DNA of 64,000 nt from Corynebacterium sp. HMSC05H05 (GTDB lineage Bacteria; Actinomycetota; Actinomycetes; Mycobacteriales; Mycobacteriaceae). Of the stretch, positions 55,001 to 62,026 are shown piece by piece (position 1 is the first letter of the stretch; every line of letters begins with the position of its first letter). Both the position numbers and the translations under genes were made by a program. The stretch lies in contig NZ_KV788403.1 in the NCBI RefSeq assembly GCF_001807265.1, positions 34,777 to 98,776 on the forward strand, read 5' to 3'. Below the pieces are notes generated by a model, which saw only the letters and a list, made by a program, of their open reading frames with translations, did not search any database and was not told where the DNA came from.

Positions 55001-55042
55001 GTATTCAAGATCGCGTTGCAGCGAGGTAAGCGATGACTCCAT
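52025..55042 (-). CDS. PLD-nuclease / SF2 helicase / DUF3427 fusion protein
   Basis: A 1005-residue protein. Residues about 35-185 form a phospholipase-D-like nuclease domain (HHAKGYIF at 115-122 and GSSN at 133-136). A superfamily 2 helicase follows: ATGTGKT (231-237), IIIDEVHRSG, LTATPERTDG, and motif VI QQLGRGLR. The rest (about 650-1005) corresponds to the DUF3427 region. Base composition is visibly lower in GC than the flanks, with many A/T-ending codons. Start ATG shares one base with the NUDIX stop (TAATG). This layout is typical of defence or DNA-repair islands; it is near-convergent with the ECF ATPase gene (9-base gap). Confidence 0.85.
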   Translation of the reverse strand: MESSLTSLQRDLEYGFIDEAVLANKQENPELITNGDSNTMYEALKNELEFADSYVFSVAFVTVGGIGALKQQLVEFQGKGIIITSSYQDFNEPAALRELLTLENVDVYVMSEYAHHAKGYIFNHGDHVTALVGSSNLTRYALMENHEWNIRVSSHRNGNMASQLQNGVERHLDKAVPLTGDWIKDYEKKRAKRKIVFTETQPLEVSPEGEKILPNLMQVEALEQLQYVVDSGEKRALIISATGTGKTILAALATRQMKPLRTLFIVHREQILKKAAQEFAKVLEVDDSQIGFFVGARRELDKQLVFATVQSLSRKENLATISPLQFDLIIIDEVHRSGAESYQSILNHFRPNFTLGLTATPERTDGFNVFELFGYNVPYEIRLEGALENRMLVPFDYYGIADYESAQGSIGDKSKLKDLVADDRVEHIVDALQKYSFAESTKGLVFCSSNEESRILAEALSSRIVHGRPLRTRSLSGADTIEVRESVVAQLEDGELDYIFTVDIFNEGIDIPSVNVIVLLRSTESSIIFTQQLGRGLRKAAYKHSLRVIDFIGNYANNYLIAIALTGNKTGRKPKILDDVNDPRPKAGASTVSFDRVSAARVIESLQKARITGVKAKREAIAELKYRLGRIPKLVDFLYHESMDPSVLCATDQHTRNYWSLLHKLKEVDSAPSQEEDGFLTLIATELLNGKRPQELLLLSELVRRGPQGVLTEDQFRAVIEKYSTEINSSPHLMRSVELILNLEWFTEAAAKRYGGEPLAVRTDSGFQLGERFSELYFSYEDQHPHPEISFRYHIDDLIETGLLTNRRQYRQSDIFVRGKTYTRKDAARLLNWQRNRESTIYGYAVDSNTNTCPIFVTYHKDADVLASHRYEDTFIDQSTMQWFSKNNRTLDSKELQPILDGSTDLHLFVKREDADGLEFYYLGQAEVTHAEERHMPGNKDELLDVVVMNLALDEPVPAPLYKALTTNKRASIQDPTADGEKAELHRAPGHMVRQDANGKPQLPN

Positions 55043-55431
55043 TACTGCTGCTGCACTCGTTCTACAGTTTCGATGTCAGCCGGTGCCCACTCCAGCCCAT
55101 GAAGCTCCGACCTCGGGACCCAACGGATCTCTTGGTGTTCGGAGAGCTTTGGCGTACCGGAGGAAAGCGTGCAGTAATACGTGGTCAGGTTGATAACTGC
55201 AGAGTCGGTTTCGTGCCGGCTCGTCACAATCCGGTCCAAAACTTCAACCTCAATGCTGAGCTCCTCGACGAGCTCGCGCTTCAGAGCCTGCTCCGGAGTC
55301 TCGCCGGGTTCGATCTTTCCGCCGGGAAACTCCCAAAGACCACTCATCGATCGGCCCGGCCCCCGCTGTGCGGCAAATACAAAGTCGCCGTCGAGGATCA
55401 CTGCTCCAACCACATCGATGTTTCTGGCCAT
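55042..55431 (-). CDS. NUDIX hydrolase (MutT-like), operon partner of the helicase
   Basis: A 129-residue NUDIX pyrophosphohydrolase. The NUDIX box reads GGKIEPGETPEQALKRELVE followed by EL, with all metal-binding Glu present. The N-terminus VVGAVILDGDFVFAAQRG is that of CTP/8-oxo-dGTP pyrophosphohydrolases. TAGTAT (55438-55443) lies 6 bases before the ATG, so the operon mRNA should be leaderless. The stop shares a base with the helicase start. With the helicase it forms a two-gene module; the nucleotide substrate is unknown. Confidence 0.88.
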   Translation of the reverse strand: MARNIDVVGAVILDGDFVFAAQRGPGRSMSGLWEFPGGKIEPGETPEQALKRELVEELSIEVEVLDRIVTSRHETDSAVINLTTYYCTLSSGTPKLSEHQEIRWVPRSELHGLEWAPADIETVERVQQQ

Positions 55432-55483
55432 GTAGCCATACTAAACGGGCATGGGCGGAGCTGCCGTCGAAAAGCAAAGGCTC

Positions 55484-56443
55484 CTAGAACTCGGCGCGGT
55501 CGATGACGTCGCGCAGGGTGGTGGCGGAGTGGCGGAACTTCTCCAGCTCGTCGGAGTCCAGGCGCAGTTCCACGACGTTGCGCACGCCGCTGCGGTTGAG
55601 GACGGTGGGGGTCCCGATGTAGAGGTCCTCGAGCCCGTACTCGCCCTGCAGGAGGGCGGAGACGGGCAGGACAACGTCCTCGTTGCGCAGGATCGCGCGC
55701 GTGATGCGGGCGAGCGCGTTGCCGACGCCGAAGGAGGTGTTGCCCTTGCGTTTGATGATGTCGTAGGCAGCATCGCGGGTGCGGACGAACAGCTCGTCGA
55801 TCTGGGTGTAGATGTCCGGGTTGGTCTCCGCTTCCGATTCCAGCATCGCACTCAGCGGCACGCCGCCTACGGAACCGGAGGAGAACACGGGCAGCTCGGT
55901 GTCGCCGTGCTCGCCGATGATGTGGGTGTGCACCGCGGACGGGGCGATGTCGAAGTGCAGGCCCAGGTTGTGGCGCCAACGCGCGGTGTCCAGCACGGTG
56001 CCGGAGCCGATGACCTGGTTCGACGGCAGGCCGGTCTGCTTCCAGGTGATGTAGGTGAGCACGTCCACGGGGTTGGTGGCCACGACGTAGATGCCGTTGA
56101 AGCCGTTGGCCATGATGTCCTTGTTGATGGACTCGAAGATGGCGGCGTTGCGCGCGATCAGGTCGATGCGCGTTTCGCCCTCGCGCTGCGCCACGCCGGC
56201 GCAGTTGACAACGAGGGCGGCGTCGCGGCAGTCCTTGTAATTACCCACAGTGACGTCCATGTGGTGGCCGGAGAACGGGATGGCGTGGTTCAAGTCCTCC
56301 ACTTGGGCCCAGACGAGGTCCTCGTTGAGGTCGATGATGGCCAGGTGGTCCGCCAGGCCTTGGTTGAGAATTGCGTAGGCGTAGGCGGTGCCGACGGCGC
56401 CGGCGCCGATAAGGACGATCTTGTTGCCATGAGTCACGGTCAT
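55484..56443 (-). CDS. ldh: L-lactate dehydrogenase
   Basis: A 319-residue NAD-dependent dehydrogenase reducing pyruvate to L-lactate when oxygen is limiting. [13 protein letters not shown] is the NAD loop, [10 protein letters not shown] holds the catalytic-loop residues, and GEHGDTE carries the catalytic His (about residue 180). The substrate-loop Gln in VAQREGETR marks lactate rather than malate specificity. A CACACT hexamer lies 7 bases before the ATG. It diverges from hisD. Confidence 0.95.
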   Translation of the reverse strand: MTVTHGNKIVLIGAGAVGTAYAYAILNQGLADHLAIIDLNEDLVWAQVEDLNHAIPFSGHHMDVTVGNYKDCRDAALVVNCAGVAQREGETRIDLIARNAAIFESINKDIMANGFNGIYVVATNPVDVLTYITWKQTGLPSNQVIGSGTVLDTARWRHNLGLHFDIAPSAVHTHIIGEHGDTELPVFSSGSVGGVPLSAMLESEAETNPDIYTQIDELFVRTRDAAYDIIKRKGNTSFGVGNALARITRAILRNEDVVLPVSALLQGEYGLEDLYIGTPTVLNRSGVRNVVELRLDSDELEKFRHSATTLRDVIDRAEF

Positions 56444-56566
56444 GCGACCAAGTGTGTCAGAAACCGGGCGATCACGTGCGGTGGGGTTGGGCGGAAACGG
56501 CCTCGGCGGCGACGCGGCGCGGATACCATGCAGAGAAGACTTCGAAGGGAAGAGAAGGGGAGCGAC

Positions 56567-57868
56567 ATGCTGTCGGTGACAGATCTCAGGGGCCGTGCTT
56601 TGACGGTGCGCGAACTGCGGAAGGTGCTACCTCGCGCGGGTGCGGACGTGAATTCGGTGGTGTCCCAGGTGGCGCCCATCGTGGAGGCGGTGCGTGATCG
56701 CGGCGCGGAGGCGGCGCTGGAGTACGGGCAGTGTTTCGACGGTGTGCGGCCGGCTTCGGTCCGCGTGCCGGCGGAGGTGATCGCCGATGCCCTGGACCGC
56801 CTGGACGCGGACGTGCGCGCGGCGTTGGAGACCTCGATCGCGCGCATCCGCGCCGTGCACGCGAGCCAGAAGCCTGCGGAGCACACCACTGAACTCGCGC
56901 CGGGTGCGACCGTGACCGAGGTGTTTCGCCCGGTGCAGCGTGTGGGCCTGTACGTGCCCGGAGGCAAGGCCGTCTACCCCTCGAGTGTGCTCATGAACGC
57001 GATTCCCGCCCAAGAAGCGGGCGTGGAGTCGATGGTGGTGTGCTCTCCACCGCAGGAAGACTTTGGCGGGTGGCCGCACCCGACCATACTCGCGGCGTGC
57101 GCGCTGGTTGGCATCGACGAGGTGTGGGCGGTCGGCGGCGCCCAGGCCGTGGCGCTGCTGGCCTACGGCGACGAGAACCTGGAGCCGGTGGACATGGTCA
57201 CCGGACCCGGTAACGTCTTCGTCGCCGCCGCGAAGCGCGTGGTCAACGGCGTGGTGGGCATCGACGCGGAGGCGGGCCCCAGTGAGATCGCGATCATCGC
57301 CGACGACACCGCCGACCCGGTCTTTCTGGCGTACGACCTGATCTCTCAGGCCGAGCACGACGAGCAGGCCGCGTCGATCCTGATCACCGATTCACCTGCG
57401 CTCGTCGAGGCCGTCAACCGTGAGATCGTCGAGCGCTACCAAGTCACGCTCAACTCCGAGCGCGTGCGTGAAGCACTCGAGGGGTCGCAATCGGGCATCT
57501 TGCTTGTCGACGACCTCCGGTCCGCCGTGGCAGTCACTAACGCCTATGCGCCCGAGCACCTGGAAATCCACACAGACAACGCGCGCGACGTGGCGGCACA
57601 GATTGCCAACGCCGGCGCGATCTTCGTCGGTAAGCACACCCCGGTGCCGCTCGGCGACTACTCCGCAGGATCCAACCACGTGCTGCCCACATCCGGCACG
57701 GCCCGTTTCGCGTCGGGGCTGAGCACCCACACCTTCCTCAAACCCGTCAATGTGGTCGAGTACTCCGCGGACGCGCTGGCGGAGGTGGCCGACGCAGTGA
57801 TCACGCTCGCCGACGCCGAGCGCCTCCCGGCACACGGCGAGGCCATCAGCGTGAGACGGGAGCGATAA
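56567..57868 (+). CDS. hisD: Histidinol dehydrogenase HisD
   Basis: A 433-residue zinc enzyme catalysing the last two steps of histidine synthesis (histidinol to histidine, NAD-linked). [20 protein letters not shown] is the family signature (20-residue core), [14 protein letters not shown] and [10 protein letters not shown] bind substrate and NAD, and AEHDEQAAS holds the zinc ligands. The ATG at 56567 has AAGGGGAG upstream; an upstream in-frame ATG at 56528 lies on the -10 (TACCAT). No further his gene follows on this strand; a histidine-type permease gene lies convergent downstream. Confidence 0.95.
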   Translation: MLSVTDLRGRALTVRELRKVLPRAGADVNSVVSQVAPIVEAVRDRGAEAALEYGQCFDGVRPASVRVPAEVIADALDRLDADVRAALETSIARIRAVHASQKPAEHTTELAPGATVTEVFRPVQRVGLYVPGGKAVYPSSVLMNAIPAQEAGVESMVVCSPPQEDFGGWPHPTILAACALVGIDEVWAVGGAQAVALLAYGDENLEPVDMVTGPGNVFVAAAKRVVNGVVGIDAEAGPSEIAIIADDTADPVFLAYDLISQAEHDEQAASILITDSPALVEAVNREIVERYQVTLNSERVREALEGSQSGILLVDDLRSAVAVTNAYAPEHLEIHTDNARDVAAQIANAGAIFVGKHTPVPLGDYSAGSNHVLPTSGTARFASGLSTHTFLKPVNVVEYSADALAEVADAVITLADAERLPAHGEAISVRRER

Positions 57869-57875
57869 ACGAAAA

Positions 57876-57901
57876 CCCAGCGCTGCGGTTGCAGCACTGG
57901 G
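57876..57901 (-). terminator. Terminator between hisD and the permease
   Basis: Stem CCCAGCGCTGC / GCAGCACTGGG (one mismatch) with a GGTT loop. On the minus strand it is followed by TTTT, so it ends the permease mRNA; on the plus strand the U-tract is poor. Confidence 0.65.
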
Positions 57902-57919
57902 CGTATTCGTACCGGAGGG

Positions 57920-59332
57920 CTATTTCGCCTCGTACTCGACCTCGTCTTCCACAATCGCCTGCGGGCGGCCGGTAACGAAGTAGAGGATCGTCATCAGGAT
58001 CAGGAACGCGACACCGACGATCAGCGCAGTGTGGAATTCCTCCATCCACACCATCGTGCCGAAGGTGAACAGGATGAATGCGACCGAGAACCACTGCCCA
58101 TACGGCCAGAGCGGTACCGGGAATTTCAGGTTTTGCTCTTCGGCGGGGGAGATGTTGCGTCGAGAAGCAATGTGCGCAAGCAGGATCATCAGCCACACAA
58201 AGATGGTGGCGAAGGTGGCCAGCGCCGCGACAGTTTCAAAGATGTCGGGGTAGCGCTGGTTCAAGTAGACACCGACGATCAAGGCGATGATCAGCATGAC
58301 CACCGTCATCACCGGCACATCGCGGTAGGTCTTTGCCATTGCCCGCGGAGCCAGCTTCTCCTTGGCCAGGCCCGCGAGGACGCGGCCGGTGCCGAAAAGG
58401 TCAGCGTTGATGGCGGACAGGGAAGCACTCAGCACAACAACGTTGAGCAACGCGGCAGCCCAGCTGACGCCGAGCGTGTCAAAGATCTGGACGAAGGGGG
58501 AGTCCTCGCCGTCGATGGTGCGCCACGGGTTGATCATCAAAATGATCAAGATGGACAGCACGTAGAAGATCAGGATGCGCGCCGGGACGGTGTTGACAGC
58601 CTTCGGGATGGAACGGTCCGGGTCCTCGGCCTCGGTGCCGGCAACACCGATGATCTCCGTGCCGCCGAACGCGAACAGCACGAGGATGAAGGACGCTGCC
58701 ATGCCAGAAATGCCGTTTGCGAAGAAACCGCCGTCGCTCCAGAGGTTGCTCACACCCATCGTTTCGGGTTGGGAGCCGAGGTTGAACACGAGGATGGCGG
58801 CACCGCCCACAATCATGGCCACCACAGCGCCGACCTTGATCAGCGTAAGCAGGAACTCCAGCTCGCCGAAGATCCGGACCGCTGCCAGGTTCGCCGCGCT
58901 AATAATCAGCAGTGTGACTGTGATCCACACCCACGCGGGCGTTGTGGGGAACCAGAACTTCATATAGATCGTGATGGCGGTTAAGTCCGCCAGACACACG
59001 ATCATCATCTCGAAGGCGAACATCCAGCCGGTGATGTAGCCGCCCCAGCCGCCGAGGTACTTGCGGCAGTACACGGCAAACGAGCCGCGCACCGGGTTGC
59101 GCACGCTCATCTCGCCGAGCGCGCGGAGCATGAAGTACACCACCGCGCCGCCGAGCAGGTACACCAGCAACACGGATGGGCCGGCGGCCTGGATCGCACC
59201 GGCGGAGCCGTAGAACAGGCCGGTGCCGATGGCGGAGCCGAGCGCGATGAAGTGGATGTGGCGGGCGTTTAAGCTGCTGCGCTTCGGTTTGGGCTTGTTA
59301 GCGGATTCAGATGGTGCAGTCATAACAGACAT
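57920..59332 (-). CDS. Amino-acid permease of the HutT/ProY type (probable histidine permease)
   Basis: A 470-residue APC-family permease with 12 helices. HFIALGSAIGTGLFYGSAGAI, split here as IALGSAIGTGLFYGSAGAI, and ALGEMSVRNPVRGSF resemble enterobacterial ProY and Pseudomonas HutT (histidine) closely. FAFGGTEIIGVAGTEAEDP is the helix 6 motif. The specificity is supported independently: the mRNA leader encodes a peptide with three consecutive His codons and an attenuator hairpin, and hisD is the neighbour. ATG 59332 chosen over 59323 because AAAGAG lies upstream of it. Ends at the terminator 57876-57901. Confidence 0.88.
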   Translation of the reverse strand: MSVMTAPSESANKPKPKRSSLNARHIHFIALGSAIGTGLFYGSAGAIQAAGPSVLLVYLLGGAVVYFMLRALGEMSVRNPVRGSFAVYCRKYLGGWGGYITGWMFAFEMMIVCLADLTAITIYMKFWFPTTPAWVWITVTLLIISAANLAAVRIFGELEFLLTLIKVGAVVAMIVGGAAILVFNLGSQPETMGVSNLWSDGGFFANGISGMAASFILVLFAFGGTEIIGVAGTEAEDPDRSIPKAVNTVPARILIFYVLSILIILMINPWRTIDGEDSPFVQIFDTLGVSWAAALLNVVVLSASLSAINADLFGTGRVLAGLAKEKLAPRAMAKTYRDVPVMTVVMLIIALIVGVYLNQRYPDIFETVAALATFATIFVWLMILLAHIASRRNISPAEEQNLKFPVPLWPYGQWFSVAFILFTFGTMVWMEEFHTALIVGVAFLILMTILYFVTGRPQAIVEDEVEYEAK

Positions 59333-59513
59333 AACTGTGCTCTTTCGGGAAGCAATGCGCGAATCGGAGGCGCAGGGGATTGGATTGGCGTGTGCCCTGT
59401 GTTGGGCGGCGGCGTCCCGGTTGGCCGTCGATAGGCGAGTGCAACCGTGTGCCTCGCGGACGGATCCGGGGGCGCGGCGCGAACGACATAAGCCCCGAAG
59501 TGTTGCCCGTACT

Positions 59514-59563
59514 AACAAGAAACCCCCTGCGCTTCGAGCAGCAGAGGCTGTTAGCGCAGGGGG
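59514..59563 (-). terminator. Attenuator hairpin in the permease leader
   Basis: On the minus strand a perfect 10-base stem CCCCCTGCGC / GCGCAGGGGG (59554-59563 and 59523-59532), with a smaller inner CAGC/GCTG stem, followed directly by TTTCTTGTT. It begins 22 bases after the stop of the leader peptide and ends about 180 bases before the permease ATG, so it can end transcription before the gene. GCGCAGG within the leader ORF (59641-59647, minus) can pair with its 5' arm and is a candidate antiterminator strand. Confidence 0.8.
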
Positions 59564-59584
59564 CTGGAGTCGGCCGACACCGCG

Positions 59585-59680
59585 CTACAGATGATGATGC
59601 AGGCGGGCCGGCTGGGTATTCAGCAACGCAGAACGCTCGGCCTGCGCGGCCGAGGTTGCAAATGCGGTGCTGTTGATCAT
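59585..59680 (-). CDS. Histidine leader peptide controlling the permease
   Basis: A 31-codon ORF starting ATG ATC AAC and ending in ARLHHHL followed by TAG. The three consecutive His codons are CAT CAT CAT (59591-59599), only two codons from the stop and just ahead of the attenuator hairpin. TACAGT lies 7 bases before the ATG (59688-59693), so the transcript should be leaderless with the leader peptide at its 5' end. This is the classical arrangement of histidine attenuation: low charged tRNA-His stalls the ribosome at HHH and favours read-through into the permease gene. Sequence features are seen; the mechanism is inferred. Confidence 0.8.
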   Translation of the reverse strand: MINSTAFATSAAQAERSALLNTQPARLHHHL

Positions 59681-59779
59681 GTCGGCGACTGTAGCACGGT
59701 GGCGGTATGTCTGCAGCGAATTGTGGAAACTATTTGCCGCAATGCGGGGAGCAGGAGGTCAGAGGTTGCGAAAAAGCCG

Positions 59780-60262
59780 TTAGAACTTAAACGGGAGAAC
59801 GTCTTTCAGGCCGATCATCGCGGCGATGGCGACAACTGCTCCGATGAAACCGCCCAGCACCCCCGCGAGTGCCGGTGAGGTAGAAGATCCATCCTCTTTC
59901 TGAACGGGCTTCGCGGCAGGCACCTTCGCGCACTTGTCGTAGATTTCGAGTTGCCTCTGTTCGTCTGCAATTCTTTCCGTGAGCTCCTGGATAAAGTCCT
60001 TGTTGGCATCGGAACGCGACTTTTCAGACTTCAGCTCAGATTCGGCCTCGGTGATGGCATCGAGGCTTTCCTTCTTGAACTTCTTCACTTCATCCTGCGT
60101 GTAATAAACCGGGAAGTACATGCGGTTGTTCTGCATCTCGGTGATCGAGTAGTTCACACGGCAATCGGTGCCGACGTGCTCGATGGTGTATGCCTGGGCG
60201 GTGGTAATGGATCCTGCAAGAACGCTGGCTGCGACTACAGCGGCAGTGATTTTGGTGCGCAT
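59780..60262 (-). CDS. Secreted protein with C-terminal membrane anchor
   Basis: A 160-residue exported protein. It begins MRTKITAAVVAASVLAGS with probable cleavage after AQA near residue 25; the mature part has two Cys (TDCRVNY and YDKCAKV), a Lys/Glu-rich likely coiled coil (about 60-115), and a C-terminal transmembrane helix (ALAGVLGGFIGAVVAIAAMI) with a short tail. AAGGAG lies 7 bases before the ATG 60262, and TAATCT (60338-60343) is its -10. The leader contains a CGTCGATAAGC motif. Resembles corynebacterial surface-tethered proteins; function unknown. Confidence 0.7.
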   Translation of the reverse strand: MRTKITAAVVAASVLAGSITTAQAYTIEHVGTDCRVNYSITEMQNNRMYFPVYYTQDEVKKFKKESLDAITEAESELKSEKSRSDANKDFIQELTERIADEQRQLEIYDKCAKVPAAKPVQKEDGSSTSPALAGVLGGFIGAVVAIAAMIGLKDVLPFKF

Positions 60263-60354
60263 GGGTGCTCCTTGAGAGACAAGCGGGGGAGAAGAGACGG
60301 GCGCGGGGTGCGTCGATAAGCAAAATGCTCGAAAGAAAAGATTACTGCACGGGG

Positions 60355-61704
60355 CTACGCGAACACGCCGAACGCCCAGGAACCGAGCACCAGAAGAACG
60401 GAGAACGCCCAGCACACTGGGAAGGCGAGGCGGATGTACTTGCCCATTTCGCCACGGGCGAGACCGAGCGCAAGCCACAGCGCGGGGGAGAACGGGCTGA
60501 CAAACGTGCCGATGACGTTGCCCACGATCATCGCGGACGCGGCGCCCATTGCGGAGACTCCGAACGCCTCGGCGGTCTGCTGCACGATCGGCAGGACGGA
60601 GAAGTAGTAGGCGTCGGTGGATGTGGCCAGGTCAAGCGGCACGCCGAGTAGGCCGATGATGATGTGGATGTACGGGCCGACCGCCTCCGGCAGGATGGCA
60701 ATGAGCGACAGCGCGATCTGCTCCAGCATGCCCGTGCCGTCGAGGATGCCCAGGAACATCGCTGCGGCGAGGATGACGCCAGCCATGGACAACGCGGTAG
60801 GCGCGTGGCGGCGCAGCGCGTCGCTTTGGTCCTCGAGCTTGGCAAAGTTGATGGCCAGCAGCAGCGCAGTGCCCACCAGGAACGCCGGCGCCGGGGACGC
60901 CAGGCCGGACACGAGAACACCGATGAGCGCGAGGGTGATCAGCGCGTTCACCCATGTCACCCAGGTGCCCTGCCGCTGCGTGAATTCCAGCTTGGCGCGT
61001 TCTTCCTGCTGCCGGCGGGAGAAGTCCTCCGCGACGGCGTTGACGTCCACGGTGCCCGCGTCCGGGCCCGCGGCGGATGCGCGGCGGCCTTCCACCACGC
61101 CGAAAATGGCGGCGACGACGAACACGAGCACGATGGCGACCCCCTGGACCGGCAGCAGGTGGGCCCAGATCTCGTTCGGCGAGGGGCCGATGACGGAGCT
61201 GGCGCGGCCGACGGGGCCACCCCACGGCAGCATGTTCATCACGGATGCGGACAGCGCCACGATGGTCAGCAGCACGTAACGCGACATGTTCATCGCCTCG
61301 TACAGCGGGAGCAATGCCGGGATGGTGAGCAGAAACGTCGTGGAGCCGGAGCCGTCCAGGTGGGCGACGATGGCGATGGCGGCCGTGCCGAGCGTGACCA
61401 GCAGCGGCGTGCCGCGCGTGGCCTTGATCAGCGCCTTAATCACGGGCTCGAACAGGCCTACGTCGGAGAGGATGCCGAAGTAGATGATGGCGAAGATGAA
61501 CATCACCACGACGTTCATCACCCGGTCCAACCCGTCCATGTAGTAATCCGAGATCTCGGCAATGCCAGCGCCGGTGAGGACGGCGCCGACGATGGGGATG
61601 AGCGTCATCGCGACGATCGGGTGGGTCTTGCCTTTCAGCAACAGCCCGACGGTGACTGCGATGATGGCCAGGCCGAGCAATGTCAGCGCGAGGGGAGAAG
61701 TCAT
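60355..61704 (-). CDS. CitMHS-family citrate/metal symporter
   Basis: A 449-residue transporter with about 12 helices of the CitMHS family, which takes up citrate complexed with Mg2+ or Ca2+. Conserved membrane features include AIVAHLDGSGSTTFLLTIPA (helix hairpin with the Asp) and GVPLDLATSTDAYYFSVLP near the second hairpin. In C. glutamicum CitH and TctCBA-type systems serve this role. TAGGAT lies 6 bases before the ATG (leaderless). It diverges from deaD across 322 bases. The exact ion is not predictable. Confidence 0.85.
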   Translation of the reverse strand: MTSPLALTLLGLAIIAVTVGLLLKGKTHPIVAMTLIPIVGAVLTGAGIAEISDYYMDGLDRVMNVVVMFIFAIIYFGILSDVGLFEPVIKALIKATRGTPLLVTLGTAAIAIVAHLDGSGSTTFLLTIPALLPLYEAMNMSRYVLLTIVALSASVMNMLPWGGPVGRASSVIGPSPNEIWAHLLPVQGVAIVLVFVVAAIFGVVEGRRASAAGPDAGTVDVNAVAEDFSRRQQEERAKLEFTQRQGTWVTWVNALITLALIGVLVSGLASPAPAFLVGTALLLAINFAKLEDQSDALRRHAPTALSMAGVILAAAMFLGILDGTGMLEQIALSLIAILPEAVGPYIHIIIGLLGVPLDLATSTDAYYFSVLPIVQQTAEAFGVSAMGAASAMIVGNVIGTFVSPFSPALWLALGLARGEMGKYIRLAFPVCWAFSVLLVLGSWAFGVFA

Positions 61705-62026
61705 GGGGGAATCCTAAATCACAGCCGTCAGTGCGCTGTGTTTCAGGTCATGGCGTGGAGCTCCTTTGTGTGAACGGAAACCGGCTACCTACAACCGGTT
61801 ACCAGGCGGAAAATCTGGGACTAGCCGGATGTAGGTGGCCGGTTTGGGCGGCACGGGTTACTGAGACGCGCTGGCCTCGGCTGCTCCTTCGAGGTGTGGG
61901 GCAGAGGTGGCGTCGATAGGCAATGTGGCCTGAAGCACGAGCTTCACCGGAGGGTGTGTGACTTCGCTCGCCGGGAAACCGCAGGAATACTTACCGGGGC
62001 GCACAATGGCGTACGCTGGGCCAGCG
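61705..62026. promoter_or_regulatory. Regulatory region between the citrate transporter and deaD
   Basis: About 320 bases without a convincing gene. It holds the citrate-transporter -10 (61711-61716), a large imperfect hairpin (61778-61845), a CGTCGATAGGC motif (61911-61921) and the deaD -10 TACGCT (62012-62017). The pyrimidine/purine mix before deaD has no obvious riboswitch core. An in-frame ATG at 62006 lies on the -10 and is rejected as start. Confidence 0.5.
61778..61845. repeat. Long imperfect inverted repeat upstream of deaD
   Basis: Two 21-base arms (61778-61798 and 61825-61845) are complementary at 19 of 21 positions, one exception being a G-U pair, around a 26-base loop. The core is CCGGCTACCTACA against TGTAGGTGGCCGG. 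There is no U-tract, so it is not a plain terminator. It could be a regulatory RNA structure, a small RNA, or a pair of regulator half-sites. Confidence 0.6.

Noticed and set aside
56528..56566. N-terminal extension or leader ORF before hisD
   Set aside because: The ATG at 56528 is in frame with hisD but lies on the -10 hexamer and lacks a ribosome-binding site; it contains no His codons, so it is not an attenuator peptide.
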